From: Gossypium raimondii
Lineage: Eukaryota > Streptophyta > Magnoliopsida > Malvales > Malvaceae
Assembly (NCBI RefSeq): GCF_025698545.1
Contig: NC_068571.1
Coordinates: forward strand, 32,893,733-32,957,732
DNA: 64,000 nt
Direction of reading: 5' to 3'
Positions 12,679-25,855 of the stretch are shown here, piece after piece (position 1 is the first letter of the stretch; every line of letters starts with the position of its first letter). Both the position numbers and the translations under genes were made by a program. The notes under the pieces were generated by a model. It had not been told where the DNA came from. It worked only from the letters and a program-made list of their open reading frames with translations, and made no database searches.

Positions 12679-13353
12679 TGTAACACCCCTAACTCGTATC
12701 CGTTGCCGAAATAGAATTTTAGAGCATTACTAGAATTTACAGATCAAACAAACAGAAATTTCAAATATTTCACAACATATACTATTCAGATCATAAATCA
12801 ATCAAATTCATACATACTGTCCCTTATTCAAGCCCTCGAGACCCAAAATACGCGTTAGAAATAAGTCGAGACTAATTCGGAAACTCAGAAAAATTTTCAA
12901 ATCTGCAGGGTTCACACGACCGTGCACCCCTTTTGAAATGTCCTTTCACGCCCGTGTGCTAGTCGTGTGTCTCACATGGCCGAGTCACATGCCCGTGTGT
13001 CTGGCCGTGTGGACCTAAAAGGTGCCTTAAATAACCAATTTACCATTTTCTACATGCTCAGGCATTAAAAAACTTAATAACTATTCGTTTAACCTGTTCA
13101 AAACACGATCAAACACATTCAAAACATGCCAAAACAATCATCTTAGGTGCCTAACCAATGTGCCTTCATTGGTACCACATTTATATCATCAATTCATACC
13201 ATTAAAGCATCATTCAAATCCAAATTATAAACCTACCAAATTCAATCCATTTTGCCTAGTTCATAAGCACTTAAACACCAACTTAAATTCACATGCACAT
13301 ATTTAGATTTGATTCAATTTACCATGCCATGATATGGTTTCAAAACAAACACA

Positions 13354-13360
<7 letters not shown>

Positions 13361-13397
<37 letters not shown>
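13361..13397. repeat. (AT)n microsatellite
   Basis: A run of about 18 AT units lies inside the solo LTR. The run will be length-variable. Confidence 0.9.
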
Positions 13398-13400
<3 letters not shown>

Positions 13401-13997
13401 CAAACCAACATTAAACTTATAACCTCATTTACAATCAATTCACAAAATAACTATTATTTAGACACCCTAGGTACATGCCGATACAAAAGATAAATATCAC
13501 CACATTTGAGTTCGGGATCGTTGTTGGATGCTGAATCGGTGATCAAAAGTTAAGTACCTAACCTGCACACGGAAAACAAAACCGTACGCTGAGTAAAACT
13601 CAGTGGTATTTCTATAATCCGGATATTAAAGGCAAGATAATATACATATTAATTATAAGCACAATTGAATATTTAAATTCACATTTATTCATACAATGGC
13701 ATTAGCCATTCAATATTCAAATCATAAATACATCATTTTATACCATAATCAATTCCCATCACTTGCTATATAATAGGGTTTCACAATTTGATCCACATAT
13801 CATATAAACATTAACATTATCCATTCCAATTCAAAAATACATAATTCATGTATCCCATTTTCATGTTTCAATTTACTATCCCATTTTCAATTCACATACA
13901 ATATCATCCAATATCAATTATAGTACCGTTTTATTTAATTACCCCTATTAACACGACTCGGGCTTGGACGGATACACGGATCCAACCAACACACCAG

Positions 13998-14125
13998 TTT
14001 GGCACCCAGTGCCTCATCGGATAAATTCGAAACAATAGCTGCGCCTAGCGCTATATAAATTGGCACCCAGTATCTCATCGGTTAAACCAAAGTAAATTGG
14101 CACCCAGTGCCTCATCGACTCGAAG
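13998..14125. repeat. Short hairpin-bearing tandem array inside the solo LTR
   Basis: Three copies of a phrase close to TTGGCACCCAGTGCCTCATC occur, spaced 35-60 bases apart. GGCAC and GTGCC in each good copy can pair across CCA. The middle copy has GTATC and loses the stem. This corresponds to the arrays in the other LTRs of the family. Confidence 0.7.
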
Positions 14126-15796
14126 TCGAAGAATTCCCTAAACTCTTCATATCCTATGGCATGCCATCTATATCCGACTCAGCCCGATAAAGTTAATAGG
14201 ATTTAATTTCACATTTCATATATAACCAATGTCCAATACTAATTATTCATATAATTACATATATACACATGAATTAAATTCAATCTATAATAATAAATAT
14301 CCAAATTTCACATTAACACATATATTCATTTCAATTCAATAATCAATACATTCAATATGTATCTACCAATTCAATCCATTTCAATCAATTATCAAATGTC
14401 AATTATTCACCCCAATACTTACCATATGCATTAAATTGAATTATAACAATTAACAACTAGGTTAGAATTATAGAAATACAAACCAAGAATTACGAGCTAT
14501 TTGACGTTGACTTTATCTTTCCTCTTTTTATTCTTCACATTTAGTCGAGGATTTCATGACGACATTAGTTACGAATTAAAACAATTAAAATTCATCAATA
14601 TAACACAATTCAATTTCATATTGAATATTTCAATTTTACTCAATATTTGTCTAAATTTCAATTTAGTCACAAAATCGAAACTAGTTTTTATTCTTCACAT
14701 TTAATTCTATATTTTCATACAAATTCCACTTTAAACTAAATTTAACTCCCTATTTTCACTTAAACCCCTAAATTTTGAATTTTTCACAATTTAGTCCATA
14801 TTACTCAAATTTTACAATTTATTTTACAATTTAATCCTTTTTCACTTCTAGCTTAAAAATCTATCAATTTAATCTTTATTACTAAAATTATTCAACATTT
14901 ACAACATTTAAAAACTCAATCAATGCTAAAATTTCAACATGGGTCAGTTAACTCTAGGTACTGGGATTCCAAAAACATAAAAATTACAAGAAAAGGGACT
15001 AAATTGACTAACCAATTGAACTTTGAACAATTTAAAACCCTAGGCCGTGGGTTCTCTTTCTTTTTCTTCTTTCTCTTTTTCTTTCTTTCTTTTCTTTCTA
15101 ATTTTGTTTGGCTTTCTTTCTTTCTCTTTCTTTTATGACTTTTTGCTCTATTATAAATATAATATATATACTTAACAATTTATATTTTTATTATAATATA
15201 ATATATAAAATTAAATTTACATATAATATATATATCACTAACCGTCCCACTTAAAGAACAATGGGTAAATTGCTTCTTTAGTCCCTTTAATTATTCTTTA
15301 ATCTATAATTCAACTTTCACTCTATATGCAATGTAGTCCTTCTTCCTAATTACTTTTAATTTATGAAAATTCACTTAACGAAATCTAATTAACTACATTA
15401 GCTTTGTAAATATTTTTAATAAATATTTACGAGTTTGATTTATGGGAACGGAGTCCTGAGAATGCACTTTTTTTTAATTTGGTCCTTTTTAATTAATTAA
15501 CTACCAAAACGTTAAAGTTTTTCAACGAAACTTTAATACCACCTTAATGACACTCCATAAATATTTATAAAAATATTTACGACTCGGTTTCTAAAAACAA
15601 TGTCCCGATACCTCATTTTCTAAAACCACTTAAACTTAATAAATCACTTATATAACATAAATTATCAAATCAAAAACCTTTTTAAAAATCACACTTGTCT
15701 AGTAAATATTAAATAATAATATTTATGAACTTACTCGTCAAATTTAGTGGCCCCAAAACTACTATTTTCGACACCACTGAAAAACGAGCTGTTACA

Positions 15797-18700
15797 AGTT
15801 TATTATTATTCAATTAGTAGAATAAAGGGGCTCAAATCTATGGTAAAATCGTAAAACATGAAGACAATTAGGGAGACACCATTCTTAGGGCTTTGAGCTT
15901 TTAACTTCAAAATTCAAGTAAGTCATTGGTTATTTTCTCATAATTTTTATAGATTTGAGGTCATGGGAGATTGAATTAACTAGCCCATGTGCCAATTTGT
16001 AAAACTGTTAGAGTTTTATAAAGTTTTCATTGTTGATTTCTTGAAGGTTTAGGTGTTAAATTGATAGATTTTAAGCTTAGATGTGAGAAATGACTAAATT
16101 GTTAAGCTTATTTGATAGTTTTGTACATTAGGGACAAAACAGAATAAAATGTAAAATTGACTGTAAAAATAAGAAATAGGAAGTCCTTGATGTATAATAG
16201 TGAAATCAAAATTCAATTTGACGCTTTAAATCGAAAGTTATGTTAGTCTCGGTTTTAGGGACTAAATTAAATAATTTTTAAATTGTGTATAAATTGATAA
16301 TTGAATGTGAATCGGTTGATTATTGATAGTGCTATGTTTTATATTAATTCGTAGCTAATGTCGGCTAAAAAATGTCTAAAGATATTTCGGTAAACAGAGC
16401 CTTATCAATTTGGAAAATGTCTTACAAAAAAAATTTTGGTAAGACATTTTACGGGATTAAGAGGGTAATTTTACGTTGACTGGAAAACTTTCTACGTTGA
16501 TCATCCTATTTTACATGAAATAACCATTAGAAAAAGTTGAAAGTATTTTTCATAAAAACTTTTACATAAAACAAATGGAGCTTAATTTTCTTTTAGAAAC
16601 CTTCCTTAAATTGCTTTGCATATAAGCTTTTGTAATATGGATTTAATAAAGGTTTTCAAAATTCCAAAAGTTTACTTGTTTGATAAAAATTTAGAAGAAT
16701 TTTAGTTTAATTTCTCTTTTAAATTCCACCTAAATAAAAGGTTTTTCAAAAAAATTTTATTTTATTTTATTTAATACACATGGTCCTACTATAAGATAAA
16801 TAATAAAATTTAAAAATTATTTTTATTTAATTCTAATATATAATTTTTAAAAATTATTTTATTAAAATTATTTATAATATTTTAGAAATATAATAATATA
16901 CATATTGAATATTTTTCATATTATTTATCTTTAGTATAACTATTTTTCTTTTATAATTATTTTTAATTCATAAAAATCTAATACACTAATTTTTCTTAAA
17001 ACTATTATTTATCCAAACAAAGTATTTATAATTTGATTTGATGAAATCTAAAAAGTCAGCATTTTAAAATCTTCAAAATTTCAAAATTCTTCATCCAAAC
17101 ACAGTCAATGTTGTCACAAATTATCAACATGTTTTTTGTTTAGTTTCAATTTTGATTTTTTGGGTAAACCACATCAATTGTCCCTAAACTTTGTTTAAAT
17201 TACATTTCAATCACTCAATTTTTAAAAATTACATAATAGTCACTAACGTTATCAAATTGTTACATTTTGTCACCCGCTATTAACTTCCATTAAAAAATAA
17301 TGTTGCACTTAAGTCAAAGGGTTAATAGCTAATTTGGTTTTAAAATTTTAAAATTTTCTTAACAATTGTAAAAAAATTAAAAATATTAGACTAAAATTTA
17401 TTAGAAAATCTATAAAATAATTAAAAATATTTTTTAAATATAAACATATTTAAATATGTATAATTCTAAAAATTCTTAAATTTAAAGTTTAAAAAATTTA
17501 AACTAACATTTTTGTAAATTTTATTATATAAAAAATTAAAATTTTCAAACTAAATTCCATTTATTTTTCATAATCATATCAATTTCATTTTGTTTTACCT
17601 AGAAATTTCTTTGCAAAATTTATTTTATTTTGTTTTATTTTTTGTCAAAGCGCTAAAACCTTAGCAAAATACATCTAAATATAAGATTTAGATTTCACTA
17701 TTAGACCAATTGTTACTGCTTGTGTTTTCAAGAAACAAAATCTAAACTTGCAATTCTACTTTTATTCTTGAGAATCGTAAAATTTCTACCATCAATGATC
17801 GGATTTTCCTGATAATTATGAAAAAAGAGCAAAAATTAAGAAAGAAAATGGCAATAGAGAAAAGCAAAATGTTTGACTACATTGTTTGGGTTCTTCGGTA
17901 AATTTTGAGTTTTTTTTAAATTATTATACAAAGTACCCTAATTCTTTTCTAAATTCATAATTTCTTTTCTGTAACTCTCCTTATTAGATTGATTGGGTTT
18001 TTGAGTAACTTTAAATTTCGGAAATTTGAATTTTTTAAATTTACAATATAAAGCGCTCTTCTTCTTCTTCTCCAAACCTACCATTTCTTCCCCCACATTT
18101 CAAATCAAGAATTTACTTTCAGGTATAAATAAAATATATATGTTATTTTTAATGATCTAGGAAGAGCGGAGCCGACGCCGACGCTGATCTGCATGAAAAA
18201 CAAACAAAAAAAAAAAGGCAAAGAAAGATGAAAATAAAGAGAGCATAAAACAAAAAAAACACAAGAAAAAATGAGTAGGATTAAAATGAATGGGTAATTT
18301 TTTTTTTTTTTTTGGTGACAGATCAAAGACTATGATTTTGATGAGATTGAATGTGGAAAAATTAGCCGCAAAACTTTTAGTTTTTCCTTGCTGCAATTGA
18401 TGAGATTAATTTTAGATGTTTTAAGCGTTTAATATCTAATTTTAATATATGAATCATAATTATATTAAATTCATAAAAATTTCGTAAGTGATAGAATAAT
18501 TGACTCAAATGCAACTTATTCTTATTTTGTCGTGTCCATATTATTACTATTTTGGTAACTCAGATTATAGTACAAATAACTATGGTAATATTATGATGTA
18601 TATATATAATATAAACTTTAAATGTTTTGTAAATCTAACTTTTAAATTGACTTTTTCAAGTTGAATGTTAAAGTTAGTTAAAAACAAGAATAAGGGATAA

Positions 18701-18960
18701 CTTGGGAAATGAAAAATGATCCAAACATTGCTTTTAATTTTTAATTTGTTTTAAGAATACAAAAGAGTATATTCTATTGAATATACATGAGTTTAATTCC
18801 TCAAAGTTGATTTATTAAATTGAAATTTCTCGTATCACTTTTAAATAAAATATTGAAGAATATTTTAAAATACAAGCATGAGCATGTATAATTTAGCTGA
18901 GGCTGAAGATAAAAGAAAATGACAATTTGCCTGTGCTGCATTAAGAAAGGCATATAGGAG
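15797..18960. other. Long A+T-rich intergenic region
   Basis: No gene is supported. The region near 17160-17340 resembles a dispersed plant repeat (alternating phrases of the 'AATTGTCCCTAAACT' kind). Poly-A and poly-T runs near 18210-18315 create false minus-strand frames. The final part, close to 19018, is probably the 3' UTR of the receptor kinase. Confidence 0.5.
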
Positions 18961-19018
18961 CTATTAATTGGACATCAATCATTAATCAATGGCACTGATG
19001 ACTTACAGAAGAGGCATT

Positions 19019-22000
19019 TTAAGATGTGGGAGGTTGAATGGCTTTCAACCTTTGGGCAACTTGCCTCATTGAAGGCCTGGATGAAAGAGATTCACCTGTA
19101 CACATTACGGCCAAATGAAGCACCTCGATTAGATCATGTTGAGGCCCTGTATCCCATAGCCTGGCCATGAAAAATTCACATCCTCGTCCTTGAGCTAGAA
19201 GCATGCTCGCCCATGTCACAATGTTGAAACCATTTCCAAAGGAAGAGAAAGATGGATCCAAGGCTTTCTTGTCCGATAATAACTCCAAAACAACAACACC
19301 ATAACTATACACATCGGCCTTATCAGAGACACGGCACGTCATGGCATATTCGGGGGCAACGTATCCGAAAGTTCCTGCAACATCAGTAGTTGCATGAGTC
19401 TCAGATGTGCCAAGAAGCCTAGCAAGGCCGAAATCAGATAGGTATGCATTGAAGTGTTTATCCAAAAGAATGTTGCTTGGCTTGATGTCACGGTGCAATA
19501 CTCGAGGGACACACTCGTCGTGCAAGTACATAAGGGCACATGCTATATCCAGAGCAATCTTGTGTAGCATCCTCCATTCCACAGTCCTCCTTGAGCGCTC
19601 CTGAATGAAATTTTCCAAATTGCCACCAGGCAAGTAGTTGTAGATCAGGAACATTTCAGCCTCACTAACATGGTAACCTATAAGAGTTACAAGATTCGGA
19701 TGCTGCACCCGTCCTAGAGTCTTGATCTCAGCAGCAAACTGTTGAACACCTTGAAACCTACCCAATGACAGCCGCTTCACCGCAACCACAACTCCTGGAA
19801 CTATTTCAGCCTTGTATGTAGCTCCGAAACCTCCACTACCAATGCAGTTTTGGAGATTGAAACAACCAGTGGCCCTAACAACATTTTCATATGTCAGCTG
19901 TATGCTGATACTATTGCAAGTTACCACCTCTTTTCTCCCCGATACATGATCCGATACAGCATTGCATGCGAATTTCTTCATGCATACAAGGAAGAAAATC
20001 AATGCTATGAGGACAGGAAAAATTACCGAAGCCGACGTGATGGAGGCAATTTCTATTTGATTGAACTCACTACGATTTGTTTGTATGTTTTCCCTGGGAG
20101 AACGGCCTCCTTGTGAAATATTTCCAAAGTGATGTCGCTCCAATTCAGAGGATGATTGATCAGTGCGACATGGCTGAAGGTTAGGATTTTCTTTCACACT
20201 TTCACAATTTAATGAAATCGAATTCAGAGGGATAGATCCAGTCAAATTGTTGAAAGAAACATTGAACACTGAAAGTGCAGTCATGTTACTAAAGCCAAAT
20301 GGTATCCGCCCAGTGAGCTTGTTATGATCTAACCGCAGAACACTAAGGTGCTTGAGCTCAGCCAAATCAGGTAGTATCTCTCCTGAGAGAGAATTTGAAG
20401 AAAGCTCTAAAACTTCTAACGATGACAGTTGAACTAAATCCCAAGGCATCGTGCCTGAAAAGTTATTATTAGAAAGCGAGAGGTACCTTATCTCCTTCAT
20501 CTCTCCAATATATAACGGAATAGGACCTCGCAATCTGTTTTCACTGAGGTTAAGCTTAAGCAGAGAAACCATGTCAGTGAATGATGTAGGAATTGAGCCA
20601 ACAAATTCATTGCTCGCTAAACTCAAAATTTTCAAGCATTTGCAAGTGTGACCCATGTTTAAAGGAAGTTCACCTACGATTTTGTTGTTGCTAGCATCAA
20701 AGATCAAACCATCCAACCTTAGACAAGGATCAAAAGAATATACAGAAAGATTACCTTCAAAATTGTTCCCATTCAACCAGAAACCATAATTCAGCTTAGC
20801 AGACAAAGTATATAAAGAAATAATAAAGGGAGGAACTGAGCCAGTGAACTGATTCCTGCTGAAATCATGCAATACAACAAATTCACTCAACGAAAATGGG
20901 GAAGGACCAGAACCAACATTTATGAGAGCATTCCTATAAAAGAAAGAAGAGTACAATCCAACCAGGTCCATATATGACATTGACAAATTCAGGGAACCAT
21001 TAGAGCACTCACCATGAGAAAATCTTGAAATGTTCCCAGACAAGGAATTTTGGCTGATATTGAATACAACCATGCATGGAACAGGAATTGCAGCTGGAAG
21101 CGAACCAGACAAGTTATTGGAGCTCAAATCAAGGAAAAACAAGTTCTTACAATTACCAAAGGACGCAGGTATTTGTCCAGTCAAGAAATTTTGTGCTACA
21201 TTCAACATTTTCAAGTTAGAACATGACCCCCAAGTCTGCGGAAAAATGCCTTCCAAATTCACATTTGGCAGCCAAAGGACATGGATACCGTAAAGTTTAA
21301 CAATACTCTCAGGTAGTTCACCCTCAAAAAAATTGTAATCTCCCTCCCCGTACTCCTCTTGATGAAATATAAAGCTGGAGCCTTTTCTTGAAAACAGAGG
21401 ACCATTCTTGTTCTTCAACACAAGCAATTTCAACTGCTTACAATCCCCCAAAGTCGGCGGTACAAGTCCACTCAAGAAATTCCTGGACAAGTCCAACGCT
21501 TCAAGATTCTCGAGTTTACCAAGACTTGAAGGAATATCATTTTGCAATATATTAGAAGACAGTATCAAAGACTTGAGCTCACCACAGTTACCCAAGTTGG
21601 ACGGAATTGAACCTGAAAGCCCATTACTTGCAAGATGGAGATGCATTAGACTCCCACAATTTTCGCCTAACTCATTTGGAATTTCACCACTCAATTTATT
21701 GAAAGAAAAGTCAACAACTTGAAAACTTGTAATCGGCCCAAAAATTGCAGGAATGGTTCCATTCAATTGATTCCCAGATAAATTAATAACCCTCAATGAA
21801 GTGCACTTCTTTAAGGCGGCTGGTATAGGACCATGAAAAGCATTAAAACCTAAATCAAGAACTTCCAAAAGATTAAGCTTTCCCATTTCTAAAGGCAGCT
21901 CACCAAAGAATTCATTGAACCCAAGTGACAAAACTCTAAGCTTTGTAAGGTGGCCAATAGCAGGAGATAACCTACCCCTCAATCCAACAAATGAAATATT

Positions 22001-22393
22001 GCCATCAACACCAACATGCAAACAAGGATATAGCAAAGTAAAATTACCTCTAACTTGATCACCTTTCACTGCTGCTGTTTTTGATGCAGAGAGTTGAAGT
22101 ACAGAACATGTAGAATTGAGGTTAGAGGAAAGATTAAGGGTGATGACTCGACCTTCAAGTGGGTCACAAGAAACACCATGCCAAAGGCAAGGGTCTTTAT
22201 CATTTGGGTTCCAACTAGAAGTGAACCCTAGTGGGTCTTCAACTACAGCAGATTTGAGTTGCAGTAAAGCATCTTTATCACTTAAAACAGCTGCCAAGCT
22301 AACTGCCTTGCTCACCAATAGGCTAGCAAGAACAGAGAAGAGCAGTGTAATAAGTGAAAGACGATGTTTTTGAAACTTAGGTGCGGGTGGCAT
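19019..22393 (-). CDS. LRR receptor-like serine/threonine kinase, RPK2-type (1124 aa)
   Basis: This is a single uninterrupted coding exon, as in Arabidopsis RPK2. A hydrophobic signal peptide (about residues 10-36) is followed by an LRRNT cap with a WHGVSCD motif. Over 20 LRRs come next, interrupted by non-repeat islands. A transmembrane segment lies near residues 780-805 ([20 protein letters not shown]), followed by a cytoplasmic kinase. The kinase has GSGGFG (near 852), an AVK lysine, HRDIKPSN (near 966), DFG (near 985) and an APEY motif. The C-terminus ends QPPTS. RPK2 acts at the plasma membrane in peptide signalling for meristem and anther development; the kinase wording is very close to that family, so a shared role is reasonable but inferred. 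The start at 22393 gives the signal peptide at once. Nothing is broken. Confidence 0.93.
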   Translation of the reverse strand: MPPAPKFQKHRLSLITLLFSVLASLLVSKAVSLAAVLSDKDALLQLKSAVVEDPLGFTSSWNPNDKDPCLWHGVSCDPLEGRVITLNLSSNLNSTCSVLQLSASKTAAVKGDQVRGNFTLLYPCLHVGVDGNISFVGLRGRLSPAIGHLTKLRVLSLGFNEFFGELPLEMGKLNLLEVLDLGFNAFHGPIPAALKKCTSLRVINLSGNQLNGTIPAIFGPITSFQVVDFSFNKLSGEIPNELGENCGSLMHLHLASNGLSGSIPSNLGNCGELKSLILSSNILQNDIPSSLGKLENLEALDLSRNFLSGLVPPTLGDCKQLKLLVLKNKNGPLFSRKGSSFIFHQEEYGEGDYNFFEGELPESIVKLYGIHVLWLPNVNLEGIFPQTWGSCSNLKMLNVAQNFLTGQIPASFGNCKNLFFLDLSSNNLSGSLPAAIPVPCMVVFNISQNSLSGNISRFSHGECSNGSLNLSMSYMDLVGLYSSFFYRNALINVGSGPSPFSLSEFVVLHDFSRNQFTGSVPPFIISLYTLSAKLNYGFWLNGNNFEGNLSVYSFDPCLRLDGLIFDASNNKIVGELPLNMGHTCKCLKILSLASNEFVGSIPTSFTDMVSLLKLNLSENRLRGPIPLYIGEMKEIRYLSLSNNNFSGTMPWDLVQLSSLEVLELSSNSLSGEILPDLAELKHLSVLRLDHNKLTGRIPFGFSNMTALSVFNVSFNNLTGSIPLNSISLNCESVKENPNLQPCRTDQSSSELERHHFGNISQGGRSPRENIQTNRSEFNQIEIASITSASVIFPVLIALIFFLVCMKKFACNAVSDHVSGRKEVVTCNSISIQLTYENVVRATGCFNLQNCIGSGGFGATYKAEIVPGVVVAVKRLSLGRFQGVQQFAAEIKTLGRVQHPNLVTLIGYHVSEAEMFLIYNYLPGGNLENFIQERSRRTVEWRMLHKIALDIACALMYLHDECVPRVLHRDIKPSNILLDKHFNAYLSDFGLARLLGTSETHATTDVAGTFGYVAPEYAMTCRVSDKADVYSYGVVVLELLSDKKALDPSFSSFGNGFNIVTWASMLLAQGRGCEFFMARLWDTGPQHDLIEVLHLAVMCTGESLSSRPSMRQVAQRLKAIQPPTS

Positions 22394-23230
22394 CTTTCTG
22401 CTGCCCGGATGGAGGTTTCCGTTTCAAGTTTCAAACGACGAAAGGAATAAAAAATGAAAAGAAAGAAGCTGTAAGGGTTGGCCAGGGAAAAGCAGAGAAG
22501 TGAAGCGAGAATTTAAACATGGAGATATGGAGATATGGGCGGGCTGGAACTCGAAAGGTAGGAGGAGTTTGATTTGAAGTGTGAAACTGGGGAACTGCAG
22601 AAGTGTAAAAGGTGACAACGAAATGGACCGTCAAAGAGAAGGAATTAGAAAACAGATGGAGACAGAAGATTGGGTAAAGTTCCAAAGTGTGAACATAGGA
22701 CTGTAGAGTGCATGAGTGTCTAGGGAATTAAACTCAAACTAACTCCTTTTCAGTACTATTTTCCTTTCCTTTTCCTTTTTCCATCACATTTACCTCACCG
22801 ATTTAATCCAACAACTAATGCAATTATGCCATTCGTATATTCTTTCTTTTTTTTACTATATTTGCAATTATATGTAATTATACGTTTACTTATTATAAGA
22901 CATTGATGATGAAATCAAACCCATAACCAATATAATCAAGATTTGTCGTTATTGATTAAAAGTCCAAACGAAAAGAAAAAATAAAGCCGAAGAATAAGTG
23001 AAAAAAGGTCAAATATCTTTGGTTGAAGTTTAGTTTTGTATTAAGCTTTGGATTTTAGTTTTATTTTTAAATGGGTTAGGTTTGAATTTTAACCCACAAA
23101 AATACAAAAGTAAATCTCCTTCTTCGCCCTTAAAAAGGCCCAATCATAATCTTTCTTGCGGACCATCCCTCGGATCCGACCCGTTTTACCACTGTACCCA
23201 ATTTAAAACCCAAATTACATAAAATTCGCG
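22394..23230. other. Divergent intergenic region between the receptor kinase and the small coiled-coil gene
   Basis: It holds the 5' UTR and promoter of the minus-strand kinase and the promoter of the plus-strand gene, so it is a head-to-head spacer of about 0.9 kb. Open frames at 22424-22685 have no domain and probably lie in the kinase leader. Confidence 0.5.
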
Positions 23231-23306
23231 CGCATTCCTGATTTTCGAATTTGAAAAAACCGAGTGTCTTTCCAAATTCTAAACTCTATCTTGCTTTCTC
23301 TTTCAG

Positions 23307-24023
23307 GTAAGTTTTTCTCAATGATTTGTTCGGTGAGTTTTATTAAGAGGAATATTTTTCAATCCGTTTTGTTTGCTGGATTTCATGATGGTGTTGAGAT
23401 GGAAAGTGAAAGGAATGAAGCTTTGAGGACACGCATGAAACCAAACGTAAAGCCTCTTTGATTTTTATTTTGTTTATCAATCAAATTAAGATCAAATTAG
23501 CAATGGAAATGTTATGGAAGTAACAGAGAAAGAACAATCTGAGACACACCTTGTTGGATTAGAAGGAATGGAACTGAATATCTCTCATATTCTTGAAAGG
23601 ATCGAGCACTTTACACAATTGGCAACCATAAGCATTATTAATCACAGTCCTTTCTGGTTTATATACGCAGTTGTTCATAAATTATATAACTATTTGTTTT
23701 CATTTAACTTATGGAGGTTTCGGAGCTATTGGGATCAAGGGAGACAATGTTCAAGGAACTGAGCAATGAATTTGAACAATGGCTGATACTGTGGGATACT
23801 ACTACTATTTTCTATTCTATAATCTATAGATGGATGAGATTCTTTCTTTTTTTTCTTTCTAAATTTAGATTTATGGTTTTGTTTTAGGATACATAGAGAG
23901 CAGATGAAGAAATGGCAGGAAGAGATCAAGGAACTGAGATTAGTAGATGCATCAAACGAGGAGGCTAGTGCTCTGTTGAATAATGCTCGTTTTTTGCTTC
24001 AGAATCCTATATTTGATTCTTGA
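23307..24023 (+). CDS. Small coiled-coil protein, 105 aa, function unknown
   Basis: The model has coding exons 23514-23621, 23717-23790 and 23888-24023, plus a 5'-UTR intron from 23307 (CAG followed by GTAAGT) to 23500; the feature starts at that intron. The phases close. The predicted protein is acidic and helical, with heptad-like stretches around ELSNEFEQWL and KKWQEEIKELRLVDASNEE, and ends in FLLQNPIFDS. I do not recognise the family with certainty; it looks like a short conserved plant coiled-coil protein. The first coding intron needs a GC donor (TTG followed by GCAACC) with an ordinary AG acceptor, and the second has a weak GTGGGA donor. Both are required to keep the conserved-looking peptide in frame. 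The leader contains a short upstream ATG at 23503. Confidence 0.6.
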
Positions 24024-25730
24024 AAGGTAAATTCTCGCATTGTATTCCATTTCAAATTCCATGTACATTTGTTCTTGAACATAGAAGTTAAGTGATTTGT
24101 TGAGGTTAGATGGTTTCCAGATTTTTTAGTAGTTTCTGGTTGGAATAATAATTAATTCCATTCGCTGCTGTTTTTATATGCTTTCTTGATATCAGCTAAT
24201 ATGATGAAAATCAATACATGCCTAAGGTATCCCATTCTTAATTACTTGTTTGGTAGATAGAATTTACAATGTAAAAGCCTCTTTGAAAGGTAGCCCTCTT
24301 GATTTCACTTTCTTTCTTATAGTAATAAAAATTAAATATAATTTCCCTTACCAACCAATTAAATTCATGAACGTGAAGCCACGTGTGAGCAATTTTTTTA
24401 GATGAAAAGTTTAGTAAGAGATGGCATGGTCTCACCCATGTGCTATATAGATGTATGTCCCTTAAGACATGCCATGATATATGGTTGTACTTATCAACCA
24501 TAAAATATATATTTATTGCCTGTTTTTCTTGTATAAAAATAAGGCTACAACAATTGCAGATTCATGATGGTTGCATTGCAATGTAACTGCTGCTACAAAA
24601 TCTGTATAAACATGGATTAATTATGGGTTAGTTGACTTTGATTCTTTAGTAGCAGTCTACGTTTTTGGACTTTCCACTTTTTGATATGCCTATAGAAGGT
24701 ATAATCCTTTTGTTTTTGAAAGTCATATATCAACATATTCATGTTCGAGCCTAAATCTGCATCTAACGGTCATCTGAGTGCAGATAATATAGGTTGCACT
24801 TGCAGAATTTCGTAACTGTTGAAAATCGTAGTTGCAGAAATTAAGAAATGGATTCCAAGATTTAAAGCATATGGTTTCTGCCTAGAAACTATTTAAACTC
24901 CTCTTGTAATTTTATATTGCCTGCTTGACAATTTGAAGCACTACTGTAGTGCAGATTTATATAGTACCACGGATAGTATAATACATTGAATTTACATAAA
25001 AATCCCAGCACCGTCTGAATCCCATGAAATTAAGTAGGAAATCACTTGTCATTGCCAATAATAATTAGAGCCTGCTTCGATCTAATCTCAATAGGATCTT
25101 GTCGGTGTATTTTCTTTATTATTAGTATTATTCAATAGCTAAATAATTTTTTGATGCAGTGATCTGTCTATATGGATTATAATCTTCCCAATTTTCTCTC
25201 TCCTTTTTTTTCCCAATTTCTCTTATTTTTTCACACTTGTTGATAAAATTAGTATTAGAACTTTTAAATATAAGGAATTGACATAAAAGGTTTGTCTTGT
25301 GGTATTACATCTGATCTTTTCAGAGTTCAGTTTTGATAAATTGATGGTTGATTTTTTTCTTACCTTAATAATTCCATTTGTAGAATTTAGAAGTTCCAAG
25401 ATGATTCCTTTTTCTTTTTGGTTATTTTGTAACAATGCAATATTAATGATTAAATACTTCTACTTTTGATAAAACGAAAATTCGATGATGCATTTAGCTT
25501 GACAGTATTATATTTCACCTTCACCCCAAGATTGCATAGATTGGAAACTCAAGTGCAGCATCAAGGTTCTTAACTACTGTCACATGGGTTTGAATATAAA
25601 ATGAGATTTTCCGTATGACATCATGATTTACGGTTATTTCTAACATATATGGATCATCATAGAGCAATGATATCTTAATGTTAAAAAATTCCATCAACAA
25701 TCTTTTCTATCAACTAACTAGTGGTCCAGC
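24024..25730. other. Intergenic region upstream of the expansin
   Basis: A+T-rich spacer of 1.7 kb with no supported gene. The 87- and 70-residue minus-strand frames have no recognisable domain. Confidence 0.55.
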
Positions 25731-25736
25731 AGTGAT

Positions 25737-25750
25737 TATAAATATATAGG
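25737..25750 (+). promoter_or_regulatory. TATA box of the expansin gene
   Basis: TATAAATATATAGG lies about 110 bases before the start codon at 25856. That leaves a typical leader of 70-90 bases. Confidence 0.6.
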
Positions 25751-25855
25751 ATTCTCCCTTTGCTGCATCAAACTCATTCTTAGCTCTACGCGCATTACCA
25801 TTGAAAAGAAACAATCCTTTTGTTTTTAGAGGAAAGGGAGAAAAGAAATAGAATA

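Larger units (their letters stand above)
12679..15796. mobile_element. Probable solo LTR of a TGTAACA-type element (3.1 kb)
   Basis: The block starts TGTAACACCCCTAACTCG and ends GAGCTGTTACA, giving TGTAACA/TGTTACA inverted ends. The flanking five bases are AATTT and AGTTT, one mismatch from a target-site duplication. No gag or pol coding is present. Phrases such as CCCGTGTGTCTGGCCGTGTG are ones I associate with cotton LTRs. Related copies with the same layout occur at 31845-37557, 33617-36522 and 42452-44658. Open frames within it are spurious. Confidence 0.75.

Noticed and set aside
12679-15796. Complete retrotransposon rather than a solo LTR
   Set aside because: No gag, pol, primer-binding site or second LTR was found inside; its two ends have the inverted TGTAACA/TGTTACA form of a single LTR.
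19339-22373. Several 60-105 codon plus-strand frames opposite the receptor kinase
   Set aside because: They are antisense shadows of the LRR repeats and kinase domain.
23264-23461. 65-codon frame just before the small coiled-coil gene
   Set aside because: It starts upstream of a perfect CAG|GTAAGT donor and lies mostly inside the predicted 5'-UTR intron; joining it to the next exon does not keep the frame.
25820-25855. Longer N-terminus for the expansin
   Set aside because: The extended frame begins at TTG, not ATG; starting at 25856 gives a normal signal peptide.
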